Assembly: GCA_003118195.1 (NCBI GenBank)
Contig: BEXV01000075.1
Span: 252,501 to 316,500, forward strand
Source: Hemicentrotus pulcherrimus
Taxonomy: Eukaryota; Echinodermata; Echinoidea; Camarodonta; Strongylocentrotidae
Direction: 5' to 3'
Length of the DNA: 64,000 nt
In this document: positions 39,378 to 51,987 of the stretch, piece by piece
How positions within the stretch are numbered: position 1 is the first letter of the stretch
Layout: every line of letters starts with the position of its first letter
Notes under the pieces: generated by a model
The model's database searches: none
What the model saw: the letters and a program-made list of their open reading frames with translations, nothing else
What the model was told of the DNA's origin: nothing
Program-made: the position numbers and the translations under genes

Positions 39378-41623
39378 TGGTCAGGGTGGCTTTTTCTGAT
39401 GTTTCACCAGATGAATTTCTCCACCAAACAGGTGAGGGAGCTTAGAAATGCAGTGGCATTAAAAGATGTATCCACAACATAGAAAGGCATATCAGTCAGT
39501 GACTTAGCAATGATGTTGAATTCAAAGTTCTCGTTTCACATATCTGAATTAAACTTTGGGTGTTATTGAATCTATTCGATGTAGTTCATGTGTTTTTACC
39601 ACCTTCATATCCTAATGATGTTCTTCTACATCTATGTGATGATATTTTGATTTTCAACAATTACCGGTATGCGTTCTGGACACGTCTTTTCATTCCAAAC
39701 CTTCTTTATAAGCTCCCTTTCGGTTCAAACATGTATTTAAAATCCAAACAGTGGAAATGTTAATGAAATCTGCTTTTAATGTTGTCAGTGTTTGAAACAG
39801 AAAGTCGGATGTGCTACAGTTCATAGAAATATATTTTAGTTTGTAGAGGGAACCAAGATGCAATGGAATCTTGTTTGTGAGAAATTTCTTTGGGATCGAG
39901 AAAACTTATCTTGTTCATGCCTAAAAACAATAGAATATATGGCGGGGGGCTGATAAAAGGTTCATATTACAAGGTTCCATTGTATTTTTATGGGGATTTC
40001 TATGTATCACTGTTGCTAATTGCACAAGTTAATACAAAGCTGTTATAAGTTTTGTTCATTTTGTTAATCTCAGGGAAGTATGTTTTGTAAATTGTTATTC
40101 ACAATCAAGGTCACAAAAGAAATGGAGGTTGAGAAAGAACTGCCTGATTAATCAACTTAAAGGAGATATCATTTATGAATTTATATGTATCATTTGCTAT
40201 CAAATAATGTCTCATTACTAAGCATATTACAATGCTAGGAACTTGATTGTTTAATCATTAGAATGCCAGTGTATGAGGGCAAGAAAAAGAAATCATGTTT
40301 GAACAACTTCCTTTCAGAACAGATATTATTAATATATTTGGTAATACATGTATGTTTTAAAAAGTGTGAAGGTTGATATGAACTCGATAGAGTTCGAGGT
40401 CCATTTTAATTGGGTGGTTGAACTCTTCATTATCATCCTACGCACAACTCCCGTGAGAAAATCCAGCAAAATCCATGGACCGCAAAATTAATGCATACAA
40501 TAAATGATAACAAACAAAAGTAGAGCGAACAGGAACCTCTTTGAAGTTGACACTGAGAGGTTTTTCTTCTTCCTATGTTCAACTCTCTGGTTTTTTGACA
40601 ACCATGGAATATCAAAATCACTTCACCACTTGTCCAAACTTCCTGCAAATTTCATTATGAAAATAAAATTTAGGGAAGCCCGGTAGGATAGATATGACAG
40701 ATAAAAGCATAGTTGCAAACAATGCCCTATCTAGCCAACATCTGCTTTTATGGACTTTTTATGAACTCTCTCTTTTGGCGTTCTCTCTCTCGTACAAATT
40801 GCAAGATTTGAGGGTACGTTTCCTGAGATTTGGGCTGGGGTAAAAGAATAGAATGGTATATAGTGTCTAATGATTGTACTCTGGCAATTTCATTTGCGAT
40901 ATGACAATTTTTACCCTGTCAAACTTTTCTGTTCGAGGGGGGTTGGGGGAGAAAAAGTTTTCTAACTCCAGTTGGCTCCCCGCCTGATTAGATCAACTTT
41001 TTGATGTCTTTAACGGCTGTACTCAATTTCTATCCAGTTATTTCATTATGAAAGATCTATGCATCTTTCTAGTTTTCGGCCTTCTTTTTCCTAGTTTGTG
41101 GAATATCGTGGGATTTGCAGAGATGAAAATAAAATACAAGTGGGGGAAAAATGATGAAGAAGGGTAGACAATTGCGGGCTTGTTTGTGGAGTGGCCTTGA
41201 GTATTCTAATCATAATGAGAATTCATGATTTTATTTCTTCTCTTTGTGGCAGTCTCTCACTCAAACTGTCAAGTCCATTTTTGATGAGAAATTATCTGTC
41301 TGCGCTGACTCTGCAAACTACATGTATTTTTGATGATATGGCAGAAGCCTTCACCATTCTTTTTTCGTCACATTTACTGGAAAAAATTTTCTTATATTGA
41401 CTGCAAGAATGTCCCTACCTAAGTGGCACACAAATTTAGTATACCGGTAGTTGTTTATTTTACAAGAGAATAATGAAACTTGAATATTTGTTTTAATGTT
41501 TTGTTCTATGCATTTTTGACATCAGCACACTGTCAGTATTATTTTTCATTCAAACAATTTGTTGTGTATTGTAGATCACATGTAGTCCATCTTCAATTAT
41601 TTTGATATTTCTTTTATATATTA
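39378..41623. other. non-coding, AT-rich
   Basis: Between two TIR elements. No exon recognised. AATAAA at 40662 on the + strand is one possible late poly(A) signal for spalt. Confidence 0.4.
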
Positions 41624-42191
41624 TACAGGGTCCCTAAAAAAAAAAGCAACACGAATTTGACAATATTTTGAAAAGTACTGAGCCATTTAATACAATTTTG
41701 TTATGTAATGTGCTATACCCTAAACTACATACATGTGAACTTCTCAAGGAATTGATAAATGTATAAAGTTATGATTTTTTCCCTCCAAGATGTACCATTT
41801 TTGAAATCTTTTGCATTTAATAGAATCGGTACACAATAAGCACGTACATGTACCCATTCATTCTGTATCTGAAACTCTGAATTTTTTGCAGAATTCACTA
41901 CTGACATAATTTATTTGTAGAATGTCATGAATTTATTTTCAAAAAAAGTTTTACTTTCTTCATCAACCAACTATTTTCAGATTTTTAAAATTTTGAATCA
42001 AGTTACATGTACCGGTAACAAAAACCAAACATTGATTTTTATGATATAAATTGTCAGAAGATCCACAAACAGAGATAAGAGTTCACTTTGTAACATATGG
42101 TATGTTCTGTTAAGTGATTATACACATGCAATTTCAATTGAGAAGATGTTGCCAATCAAACTCTTGTTGCTTTTTTTTGAGATACCTTGTA
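41624..42191. mobile_element. mariner/Tc1-like non-autonomous element, 26-bp TIRs, possible TA target site
   Basis: Left TIR TACAGGGTCCCTAAAAAAAA..GCAAC is matched by the right TIR (reverse complement TACAAGGTATCTCAAAAAAA..GCAAC). Both outer ends are TA, consistent with a TA target duplication. The element is 568 bp, and the short open frames inside resemble no transposase I recognise. Family assignment rests on the termini only. Confidence 0.75.
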
Positions 42192-43507
42192 GAAATATGC
42201 ATTTACTTTTCAAGTACGTAAGCAATGCTTTATCATTTTTTTTCTCATGAAGTTTGTATATAGAAGATTATTAAGTTTGCAGCTGTTAAATCGTAGATTA
42301 TTAGTGACAAAAGTGGTACTTCAAGTTATAGTAAAAGCAAAAAATATTTCTTTGATTCTTGCAATAATGATAGCACTTATACTGGCGTTAGGCCTTTCAA
42401 AATATTTCTTTTTTTAACATTCCACAAAGTATAGTGATGAGCTAATTATGGCATTCTGCACAGACATCATGTACCTTCTTGAGAAACAACAGTTATTGTA
42501 TTCAAATATCAGTATTGAAAGAAGCTGCCATTAGCATGGAATTTGGAAGAAACGAGTTGGCATCACTATTGTTTTTGGTAGAAATTAGATATCATGATAT
42601 AGAAGGAATACAAATAACTGTTATTTAGGAGTACGTAGAGATGTAGTTAATGGACACTGTATCCCAGAAGAAGAAGAAAATCATTCTTTGTTTTTCACAG
42701 AGTAAAAGTAATGTGCTTTCAAAGGATCACATGACCTAAAATGTAATGGAAATAAGGGGCGAATATCCATTTCCTGGATGACACCCTCACTTTTTCCCAA
42801 ACCCCAAAACAACATAGTCTGCTTTATGAGCCCATTGGACCATACCTTCAATACCACAATACAAGGTGCTCTTCTGGAGATACCATCCAACAATTGTTGC
42901 GTTGTAGCTCTGAAAAGTGCAGAAGTATTTAAACACATGGAAATACAACATATACCCTCAACGATATCGCTCAGTGAATCATGTATGGATTAATGTAATC
43001 AATATATCGTTTGAAAGCATATTAATTTTGTTCAAACTTAGGTGTTTTTTTCTGGGATGCACTGTACAATACTCCTAAGATTCTGTGTTATTGTCTGTTG
43101 CTAGTATTTATGACTGTTTTATGTGTGTGAAAAAATATAAAGTATTTGTGTACTGTTATTTTATTGGCCAAGACAAGGCAAGGTCTCAGTTGTAAAGAGC
43201 ATATAAAAGGACTACTGCATTATTCGTGGTAGTAATCATGATTCGGTTTTGTCTTGAGGCTTCTTGATTTATTGGTGATAGTACCCCCTCGCTGTCATTT
43301 CTTCGATAAGTGATGAGATTGTATGTACATGTACCAATTCACAAATATATGTATGCACTGGTGTAGTATATAGTGAAGCTTGTATATTTTATTATACTGA
43401 AGTCTAACAAAAATAAATTGAAAGGAAGGAAAATATTGGAATTGTATCGTTTGTTTTTCATTTTGAGAGAGAAAGAGAGAAGAAATGTATGAGAGAGTGT
43501 ATAAGTT
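42192..43507. other. non-coding, AT-rich, with + strand AATAAA at 43412
   Basis: No coding signal. AATAAA at 43412-43417 is another possible spalt poly(A) signal if the 3' UTR is very long (about 6.9 kb). Confidence 0.35.
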
Positions 43508-43690
43508 CAGTCAAACCTGTCTATAGCGACCAATCAAGGGAAATGCAAAAAATGGTCTTGGTAGACAGGTTTCTCAATGAACCATTTTCTAAAGTTTTGA
43601 TGAGAAACAATTTTCAAGAGAAACATAAAATGTGGTCTTTGTAGACAGGTGGTCTCTGTAGACAGGCGGTCACTAAAGCAGGTTTGACTG
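43508..43690. mobile_element. MITE-like element with CAGTCAAACCTG termini
   Basis: Perfect 12-bp TIRs: CAGTCAAACCTG at 43508 and CAGGTTTGACTG ending at 43690, with looser matching to about 25 bp (GCGACC versus GGTCAC). The inside repeats a GGTCTTGGTAGACAGGT-like unit three times. Confidence 0.8.
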
Positions 43691-43864
43691 TATTACAATG
43701 GAAAGAAGAGAATTAGATCAAAATTGAAGGGTATGATTTTTAGTTGGATTAATTTCTGAAGAAATTTATTTGTCTGGTGTCAATTATTAGAAACAAGTTC
43801 TAAAATACATCCAAGAAATGTAACTGAAATGTCACAAAACTTTGACATCCTTCAACCTCTGGAG

Positions 43865-44423
43865 TTAAAGGGGACGTCCACTCTGATATTGGGTTGGTTT
43901 TGTATAGAAGCACAAAATGAGAGAAACAGGTGAGCGAAAGTTCTGAGCAAAAACTGATCAACTATAAGAAAGTCTTTTTTAAAGTAGACATCAACGTAAC
44001 ACAAATTGGCAACACTTGATTGTAACGTATAATATATCTTGCGAACTCTTCTTGATTTTGCTCTGTACAGAAAATTAAAAAACTTACATTTTCTTAGTTA
44101 TTAATGAGAGAATAGATTTGTTTCATACAGGGGTTGTAAAAAAAACATTTGCAAAAGTAAAATCTAGGGTGAATGGGAAGCTATAAGTTTTTTTTTTAGT
44201 ACAGGGCAGATGGGAGGGGGAGCTTCCCAAGATACGTCAGAGTTGCCAATTTGGGTATGACTGATCACTCTCATTGACCTCAAAAGTTCACAACTTGCCT
44301 AATTTTGTGTTTGTTCGTTTGTTTGTTGTTATTGTTTTTTTTGCTCACACTTTCACTGACCTATTTCTCCCATTTTCTGCTTCTATTAAAACCATATTAA
44401 TATCAGGGTGGATTTCCCATTAA
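43865..44423. mobile_element. long palindromic fold-back element next to a scaffold gap
   Basis: The left end TTAAAGGGGACGTCCACTCT and the right end (reverse complement TTTAATGGGAAATCCACCCT) are inverted copies. The correspondence continues inward through CTGATATT, TAGAAGCACAAAATGAGAGAA versus TAGAAGCAGAAAATGGGAGAA-type blocks, GAGCAAAAA, and TTGGCAAC. Arms exceed 100 bp and most of the 559 bp is near-palindromic. Confidence 0.8.
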
Positions 44424-44479
44424 AGCAACCCAGCACCCCCCCCCCCCAAACCTCAAAGCTACGTCCCTAGCTGACTCTG

Positions 44480-44750
44480 NNNNNNNNNNNNNNNNNNNNN
44501 NNNNNNNNNNNNNNNNNNNNNNNNNNNNNNNNNNNNNNNNNNNNNNNNNNNNNNNNNNNNNNNNNNNNNNNNNNNNNNNNNNNNNNNNNNNNNNNNNNNN
44601 NNNNNNNNNNNNNNNNNNNNNNNNNNNNNNNNNNNNNNNNNNNNNNNNNNNNNNNNNNNNNNNNNNNNNNNNNNNNNNNNNNNNNNNNNNNNNNNNNNNN
44701 NNNNNNNNNNNNNNNNNNNNNNNNNNNNNNNNNNNNNNNNNNNNNNNNNN
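44480..44750. other. scaffold gap (271 N)
   Basis: Undetermined bases flanked by C homopolymer (44751-44764) on the right and C-rich sequence on the left, typical of a sequencing stop. Confidence 0.99.
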
Positions 44751-47700
44751 CCCCCCCCCCCCCCATACATCTTGTTATTCATCTAACAGATGGCCAATGA
44801 GTGTTGACAAGAATAGCCGTAAAAAGTTTCTTTTCCTTCTCTTTTTTGCATCTTTTCCATATCCTTAAAGGGATTGGGTAACTTTGTCTCAGATTCGGAC
44901 ACAAAATCCTGGGTTTCGCTCATGCTGCAATGATAATTATAAACCTTTAGATCATTCAGGAATCCCATGACTTTTACAAGCCAATCGCCTGTCTGATTAT
45001 CAAGATATTTATGATTGGAAATCAAAATTAATTTTTGTTTGCGTTTTCCTAACAGGTTTCATAACACAACAGTCTATTGGGGAAAACAGGTATGGTAAAA
45101 CCGGTCACTTTTTGAAGCACAGTTTTTTTAGGACTTAATATTACACCATATCACAGACACTGATAACACGTACGGCCGAGCATCTCATAATTGACAAGTG
45201 CCTGAAGAACAAGAATTTCTTCTGACTTTATTTCTGTTGTCCTGTTTGGTCGTATCTGTTTCTTCTCTCTCATTTTCTCCTTTTATAATCATAATATAAG
45301 TGGTTTACAGGAATCTCTGATCTTCTACTATTCATCTATTCTTAAGAAGTACATGTAGAAATAGAACGATTACTCAATTCACTGCAAGTGCATGTGTCTA
45401 AATTCTCACAAACTACTATCGTACAGAATATGTGTATGTTAGTATATGGGGATAAATTGTCAATACAATGTTTGTCATTTTCATCAGACAAACATTCATA
45501 TATCTCATTATGGTTATTACTCAAATAAAATCTCCATCTAAATACCAAACACTTTTCAGGAGGAGTGAAAAGGGTGTTTTACATGGATGACTATCAAACA
45601 AATGCATTTCATACCGGTATTCAGTCTATCGTTATCAAAGCAACAAGAGTTTCATTTTTTACACAATGTTACATTTTTCCTTCTCAAAAATTTGACATTT
45701 TCCCACCAAATGAATATCATAAATATTGTTATGACTTTCGTCAAAAAGCTGTTAATCATGGAGAACATTGTCCATACTTTGGGGGATGGTCGCTTAGAGA
45801 TACTCATAAATGCTCACTGAATAGAACATGCGACAATGAATTCATAGCAAGCTGAAAGGTGTTTCAAAAGGCTATTGTGCAACACTAAATATTTGAAACC
45901 TGATTGTTCATGGATATTTGCAAAAATGTTGATAGCTTTTCCTCTATTGTGCTATTAATAAATGGCAAAAAGTGGAAAGGGTATTGACATAGTGTGGAAG
46001 ATAATAAGCAATAATATCAAAGAATTAAAGCAATATCCTCTCCCCCGACCCCCACTCAGTGTTATTTAGAGTAGGTGTATGCATGTTCCCTCCCTTTGAA
46101 AGCACCCCCTTAGTTCAGTGTGTAAAGTTAAAAGGGCTGATTTTTTTGTATATTACGAGCCGGACTATGTTGCATGAAAAGTACCCCTTTACCAGAGATT
46201 TTGGGAGCATGAATGCGGTCCCTCCTTTCCAGGAGTAGGGTGGGGCTTTTCCCCCACCTATGTATCTTGTAAAGGTAGAACTCTGCATACAAGTTCAATA
46301 GCAGTTTTGTACTTGTATCAAACAAAAAGTGGTTTACTTACTAAATTGACTACTTAGTGGTGAAATCATGTGATCACATTATTCCTAGCTAAATTGTAAA
46401 CATTGGTACCTTTTCTACTTTTTGCAGTTAGTCTCTTCATTCATACACTTGCATTTAAGTGCATTGAATGCCACTTAGCACCTTCAGAATATTGAGATTG
46501 ATCTATTTATAGTTTTATACACCTAATAATTCATAATCATAATGATTCATAATCATGAAAATAACGATTAAACATTCTTGTATAGCGGATAACTCATAGG
46601 CACAGTTCCATGTCTCTATGCGCTTTACAGAACAAAATACAGAACGAGTGGAAATGGTACACTGGGTTCATTATTGTGAGATTTTACAAAGTGCTAAATG
46701 AATATGTTTTCAAATTACTTCTGAACTTTTTGTTTGTTTCCATATATTTAAAGTACGGTATTCCGGCAAGATATTCCATAAAACAGTGGCTGCATACGGA
46801 AATGATATCTTTCCCCAGAAGATTTTTTCATATTCTGTGGGACATAAAATAAAGACGTTTTACTGGAACGCAGCAATCTTTGTGGTTTACACTGTATTAT
46901 TAATTCAAGAAGATATGATTCTATGATTTGGAATTAAATTTTTATTTATCTGTTTCATTTGTTTCATTTCCATGATAAAACTGATTTGTCTACGTAGATT
47001 TATATCGCAAACACTGGGATGGACGTCAAAAAAAGAAGATCGGCTTGAAGATAAGCATTACACGTTCAAGTTCATGTAAGAAGAGGTTTTAATGGCATGC
47101 TTTGTGAAGGTCTTTACAACATCAGGTAGATAGAAACTGGACACCTATTATACACATTAAACAATCAAGGGAATACTTCTAGCTCATATCATGTGAGGAT
47201 TTTCCTTGGTAAGTTCTTTATCGCCGGGCGCTCCAAGAGGGTAAGTTGTCTGGTCTATAGATTACCGGTACCCCATGGTCACGATTGGGAGCAAAGACAA
47301 AAATCACGACCATTTGTATCCGACAATGAATTAAAATGTATCTCCACTCCATGAGGGAGGATAGAGCGCAAAAAATATCTGATTTCCCCCAAAACCAGTG
47401 GCAAAAATCAATTAATGGAAAAACAGATATCACCCTCCCTAAATGGGAGCTCCGATTCCCTGCTAAATTGCAGCGATGTTACCATGTAGCCAACCACAAG
47501 GAGATGACTGGCCCATCCTTGCCCAAGCTGGATTGCATCCCGCACACCATCACTCCCCTAAAATGGGATAGATGAGATGGGGCTCGGGTTTCGCGAACGG
47601 CCCGCAACGCCAGCGCAGAGTTTCATCCCCCCACCTCTATTGTTTACGCGAGAGGCGTTGCGAGTTTAAACGAGGGGAAACAGGAGAGGCGGGCCTGTAA

Positions 47701-48362
47701 GGGAGCACCCCAACATTGCTGGGAGCGAACCATCCTTGCAAGGAGACAACTTGGAAAACAAATAACATATAATAGACGTATCATTTCAAAAAATAAGAGA
47801 TTGTTTCCTTCCACTGGCTCTAAAAGCTTACACCTCCTCTCATTCTTCGCTAAAGAAGATGCCCGAGAACATCGTTGACTCTCATCCGTCATCTTAAAAA
47901 CATCCTCGGCCATCTTTCTTATTATTTTTTCTTATCTTTTTCCTCATCGGGTATCTTCTCAGATTCTGTATCGTGTTAGGCAATTATTGACTGTGGCTAC
48001 GGTTTCATGGCTGATAACGAAAAATCCTCTTCTTGTCTGTCTTGTAATTTTGCTTCAGTGAGTTCCATCTCAATCTCTATTCTCAATACTTCCGTTATTG
48101 ATTTTGGAAGCAGAATTTTCTGTTGGCTAGGACATATAGATATAATGAATTTGGTTGGATCAGAATGGCCTCCTTTTACCCAACACAGCTTTGTCTTTCA
48201 AAGTGAAAGACAAAAATAACTTAATTCCAGGACCACAATACAAGCAAATTATTACACTGAGTTCACTCAAATGTGTTTATTTGTACAGCGACTATTATTT
48301 CATCTATTTTTGGTGCCCCCAAACTATGTTTAAATCTGACCCTTCCCCCCTTCATTCACATT
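44751..48362. other. intergenic, one CpG-richer patch at 47560-47920
   Basis: Mostly AT-rich without genes. At 47560-47920 the sequence is CpG-rich and holds an 89-codon minus-strand frame (47644-47913) with no recognised family. Confidence 0.4.
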
Positions 48363-48588
48363 GGCCGGAATTCACATAGGAGGCTTAAATTTATCCCATG
48401 GTTTAAATCTTAACTTATATGACCCATGGCCTAAAATTAGCGCAAAATAAGAGCAACACAGTTAAAGGTCCAATATTAGACGCGCGCAAGGCAAGGTAAG
48501 CCTATTTGGGCTAATTTTTAAACCATGGGTTATGTAAATGAGGGTTTAATTCATGGGTTAAGTAAAACCTCCTTTGGGAATTTGGGCC
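48363..48588. mobile_element. fold-back element with about 80-bp arms
   Basis: Starting GGCCGGAATTCACATAGGAG, the left arm is mirrored by the right arm (reverse complement GGCCCAAATTCCCAAAGGAG). Correspondence continues through AACCCATG and CATGG blocks to AAAATTAGC. Almost the whole 226 bp folds on itself around a centre holding GACGCGCGC. Confidence 0.8.
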
Positions 48589-51500
48589 ATCATGTTTAAT
48601 GATTGCAGATTAAAACTGGTTTTAATACTTACTCCTAACAGGAAGTAATGACAATCTTTTTACATTTAGATATTCAGTAAATTGGGATAAATACACTCGG
48701 TATTGCAATGGTAGGCAAAAATCTGGGTCATGTAGTAAATTTGGTTTGAGAAGTACCCATAGAATTAAAGAACTTAACATTTAAATTTCCTAAATAGTTT
48801 ATCATGGAATGACAGAGGACTTCTGAACGCAATGTCAGACTGCTTCAAAATTATTGACAACCATGAGAATTTCAAAATCATTTAACAATTTACTGTAATA
48901 TAAAGCAAAAGGTTTTTTGTGGCCCCGTTCATGTGATGGGGCATAGTTGAAACTGCCGCCCCGCCCCTCCCCCCCCCCCAAAAAAAAAGAAAAGGATACA
49001 AAGGGTAATTTGTAAATGAACAAAGATTTTTGTTACTCATTTCAGGACCTGTGCATCCATTGGCACATAAAGTAAGGAATAGAATAGGGTGGAACATATT
49101 GCAAAGTTGGGGACTTTCACTTTGGTGGGGTTTGAACCAAGAACCTTCAAATTGAAAGCAAAGGGTATGAGCAACTCTACCACTAACCCATATACAAGGA
49201 ACCTATTGAAGAGAATCAAACAACATCTATAGAATTTCACAACTTGCAGTCTTCGTTTAAATTGCATTGGAAGAAGTTAATTTGTCTAATAAAAGGAGAA
49301 AGCATTTTCACATTTTGTATGCTAACGACCACTGTTCAAATGAACACTTAAATGCATATCTCTCTGAGTCCATTGCAGATTTATAATCCTATTCATCAAA
49401 TTCATCAAACATAATGAGGACACAATATTCATTCTCTGGGGAAACATTACTACCATATTCATTGCATAAAATGATATTTGTTAGGACTTGAGCTAGAGAT
49501 AGAGTTGTCCATACTTGATTTCAATTTGAAGGACCTTGCACAGTTAAAGTTATGTCATGTCCTCATCCCGGATGTATCTGAATATGAGTTTGAGGGATAT
49601 AAATAAATTTCAATGTAAGAATCTCACCAGGCATGTAACAGATCAAAATATCAATGAAAGGTGCTATTTGATGGATACATATTGTTACAAAAATATTTGT
49701 ATACAAGCTCTGTTTGAATATAGCACTGAATACATTCCTAAGTGCTCCTATCTCAGTCATTGGATTCAAGGATGGAATGCTGTAAAGCATATCATGGAAC
49801 GGTTTTCACAAGTAAAACCATGAATTAAAAAAAAAGAAAGAGGTAACAAACTTATTTGCTTATTCTACATCTGCCTGTTATAACTAAATGACAGCATTAC
49901 AAAGTAATAGCTTCTCGAGCTGAGGCTCTCATTACATGTACTCTCAAAGTATATCTGAAACAAGAAAGCTATATCTTGTACCTGTGTGCACATGCTGTAT
50001 TTACTTAGCATGCCTTCTAAGTCGACTGTTTACCGACATACTAGATAAATGACGAACTAGATCAGAGAGTGAACTTGGTATGAGGGGTAAATAAAGGCCT
50101 GGCAAGCATATATATCACTGATTTGATAAATAGGTGATGACGCTAGAAGCTATAAAACATGCAAGAGACTTGAGAGGATATAACCAAAAAAAGGCGCTTG
50201 CTTATATCACCAATCAATCCCACAACCAAAGCTAGAGTAATAAAGAAAAAGGAGTCTTCATTCAGCCTTTGAAAAACAAATTTGATAGCCATTTAGTTGA
50301 CAACTTTCTCAACCGCCCGGAGCGAGGCAAGTTTTCAGTTACTTCTGTGGTTCTTGGCATCCGCCAGCCGGCATCCCAAAGCCTTCTCTTTCCTCCCGCT
50401 CTTTTTTTTCCTTCCTCAAACTACCACGATAAAGTTTCAGTAATTAAATTTTCTGACAACAATCTGCTTTCATTGAATTTTTTTGTTATATCTCGACCGA
50501 GGTAATTAGGAATGAGATGCAAGAGTAGAAATAAAAATCTTGAAAAACTTCTTTCTGCTTTAAAATGACATTAGGGGTTTTGTTTTTCACTTGTCTTTAA
50601 ATGGAAGTTTAAGAGGGGTATTTCCTTTCATGCATATGTTATAGGTATCGACATTTCTGTCCATGATTTGATTAAAGATACTGTCACTTATTTCTGTTTG
50701 GAATATCCAGTGATTTTATCCCGCAATGAATTAATCATGAACTGCTGTTTAATACTTTTTTTTTCAAATACATTGATATGTCCTGTCTCCTTCTGAAACA
50801 AACTCGATATTGCAAAAGGAGTCTGTTTCTTTCTCTTCTGTTTTTTATAGAAGGGATCCATCTTCATTTATGTAACATCATCAGGTGTCTTTGTTGTTTT
50901 TGTTGGTGTTTTCTGTTCCTTTTTTTTTCTGCCAGAAACTTGTCAACAATATAAGAAATAATTCAAAGGCTCTCTTCTCTCTGAATATATTTGTTAGAAG
51001 CAAATTGAAAGTCTCCACTCTTTAACCAAGATAATATAAAGTGTCTAAAATATCGAGTATATGAGAGAAAAAAATGGAATCTATTAAATTGTTGTTAATA
51101 CATGTACCAAAGGAAACTGGTGTTCATGACACCAATAAGAAAACAAGAATATTGCTATCATTCTCATTAACTTTCTACACATTTTGGATAATGGAGAACG
51201 GGTCATACATATCCATTTCATGAAAAAAAGGTAATACAGTGTGTAGATTGATTAAAATATGATTTGAAGCATTAGAGTAGTACTTTGTATACCGGTATGC
51301 ACAATTTTCATATGAGCCCATTGAATATAAAGCTCAAGAGATCTAAGGCTAGAGTCTAAGAAAAATGTGTGTTACACCATAATATTATTGTATTCAACAG
51401 GGTAAACATTGTTGTAAATCAGCAGAAAATGATTAAAAACAAAAATCCTTTAAGATGCTCAATTACTACTGGGATTTAGGGTGATTTTATTTTTTTCTTC

Positions 51501-51987
51501 TACTGTTTAGAATTAAATTAACTTGAGTTGAACAACGATTATCTGAAGGTAAATTGATTTCTATCGAGTAAAAAAAGCCAAGAGAATATAAAGGAATACA
51601 TTTCCACATTTTATAAAATGAATATGAACAAAAGAAAGCATTTTTCGACCATGAATGTCATGGTTGTCCGAGACAACATTTTTGTAGAACAATAATTTCC
51701 ATAATTTTAACAAAAGGAATCATGTTTTGCTTTCCATAGTCCATAGAAAGGGTCATATTTTTTAAATTGCCATTTTTTTTTACTTTCTGGCATATTCTTT
51801 TCATTCAGTAACTTAAAAGATAACTCTTATATTACATTACTTGAAGGAAAACACTTTTCTGACATTGGATTTTGTAACTTGGTGACATTTGCTCTGGCAA
51901 CCATAGCCCTATGCTTCATATTGTCAAAGATGTCTGGGTTATGGTTAGAGATGCAATGGAGGGTTCAGGTGGGGCTACTTATCCCCC
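48589..51987. other. intergenic, AT-rich
   Basis: Contains the SINE-like fragment at 49120. Nothing else recognised. Confidence 0.5.
49120..49195 (-). repeat. tRNA-derived SINE-like fragment
   Basis: On the minus strand a box A-like TTAGTGGTAGAGTTG is followed about 33 bases later by a good box B, GGTTCAAACCC, the internal RNA polymerase III promoter layout of tRNA genes. The acceptor stem and T-stem pairing are poor, so it is not a functional tRNA. A tRNA-derived SINE or tRNA pseudogene is the best reading. Confidence 0.5.

Noticed and set aside
44459..44782. Open frames of about 100 codons
   Set aside because: They span the second scaffold gap.
45565..45855. 96-codon frame with several Cys residues
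   Set aside because: Looks protein-like at first sight but matches no family I know and lies in AT-rich intergenic DNA. Not enough to call a gene.
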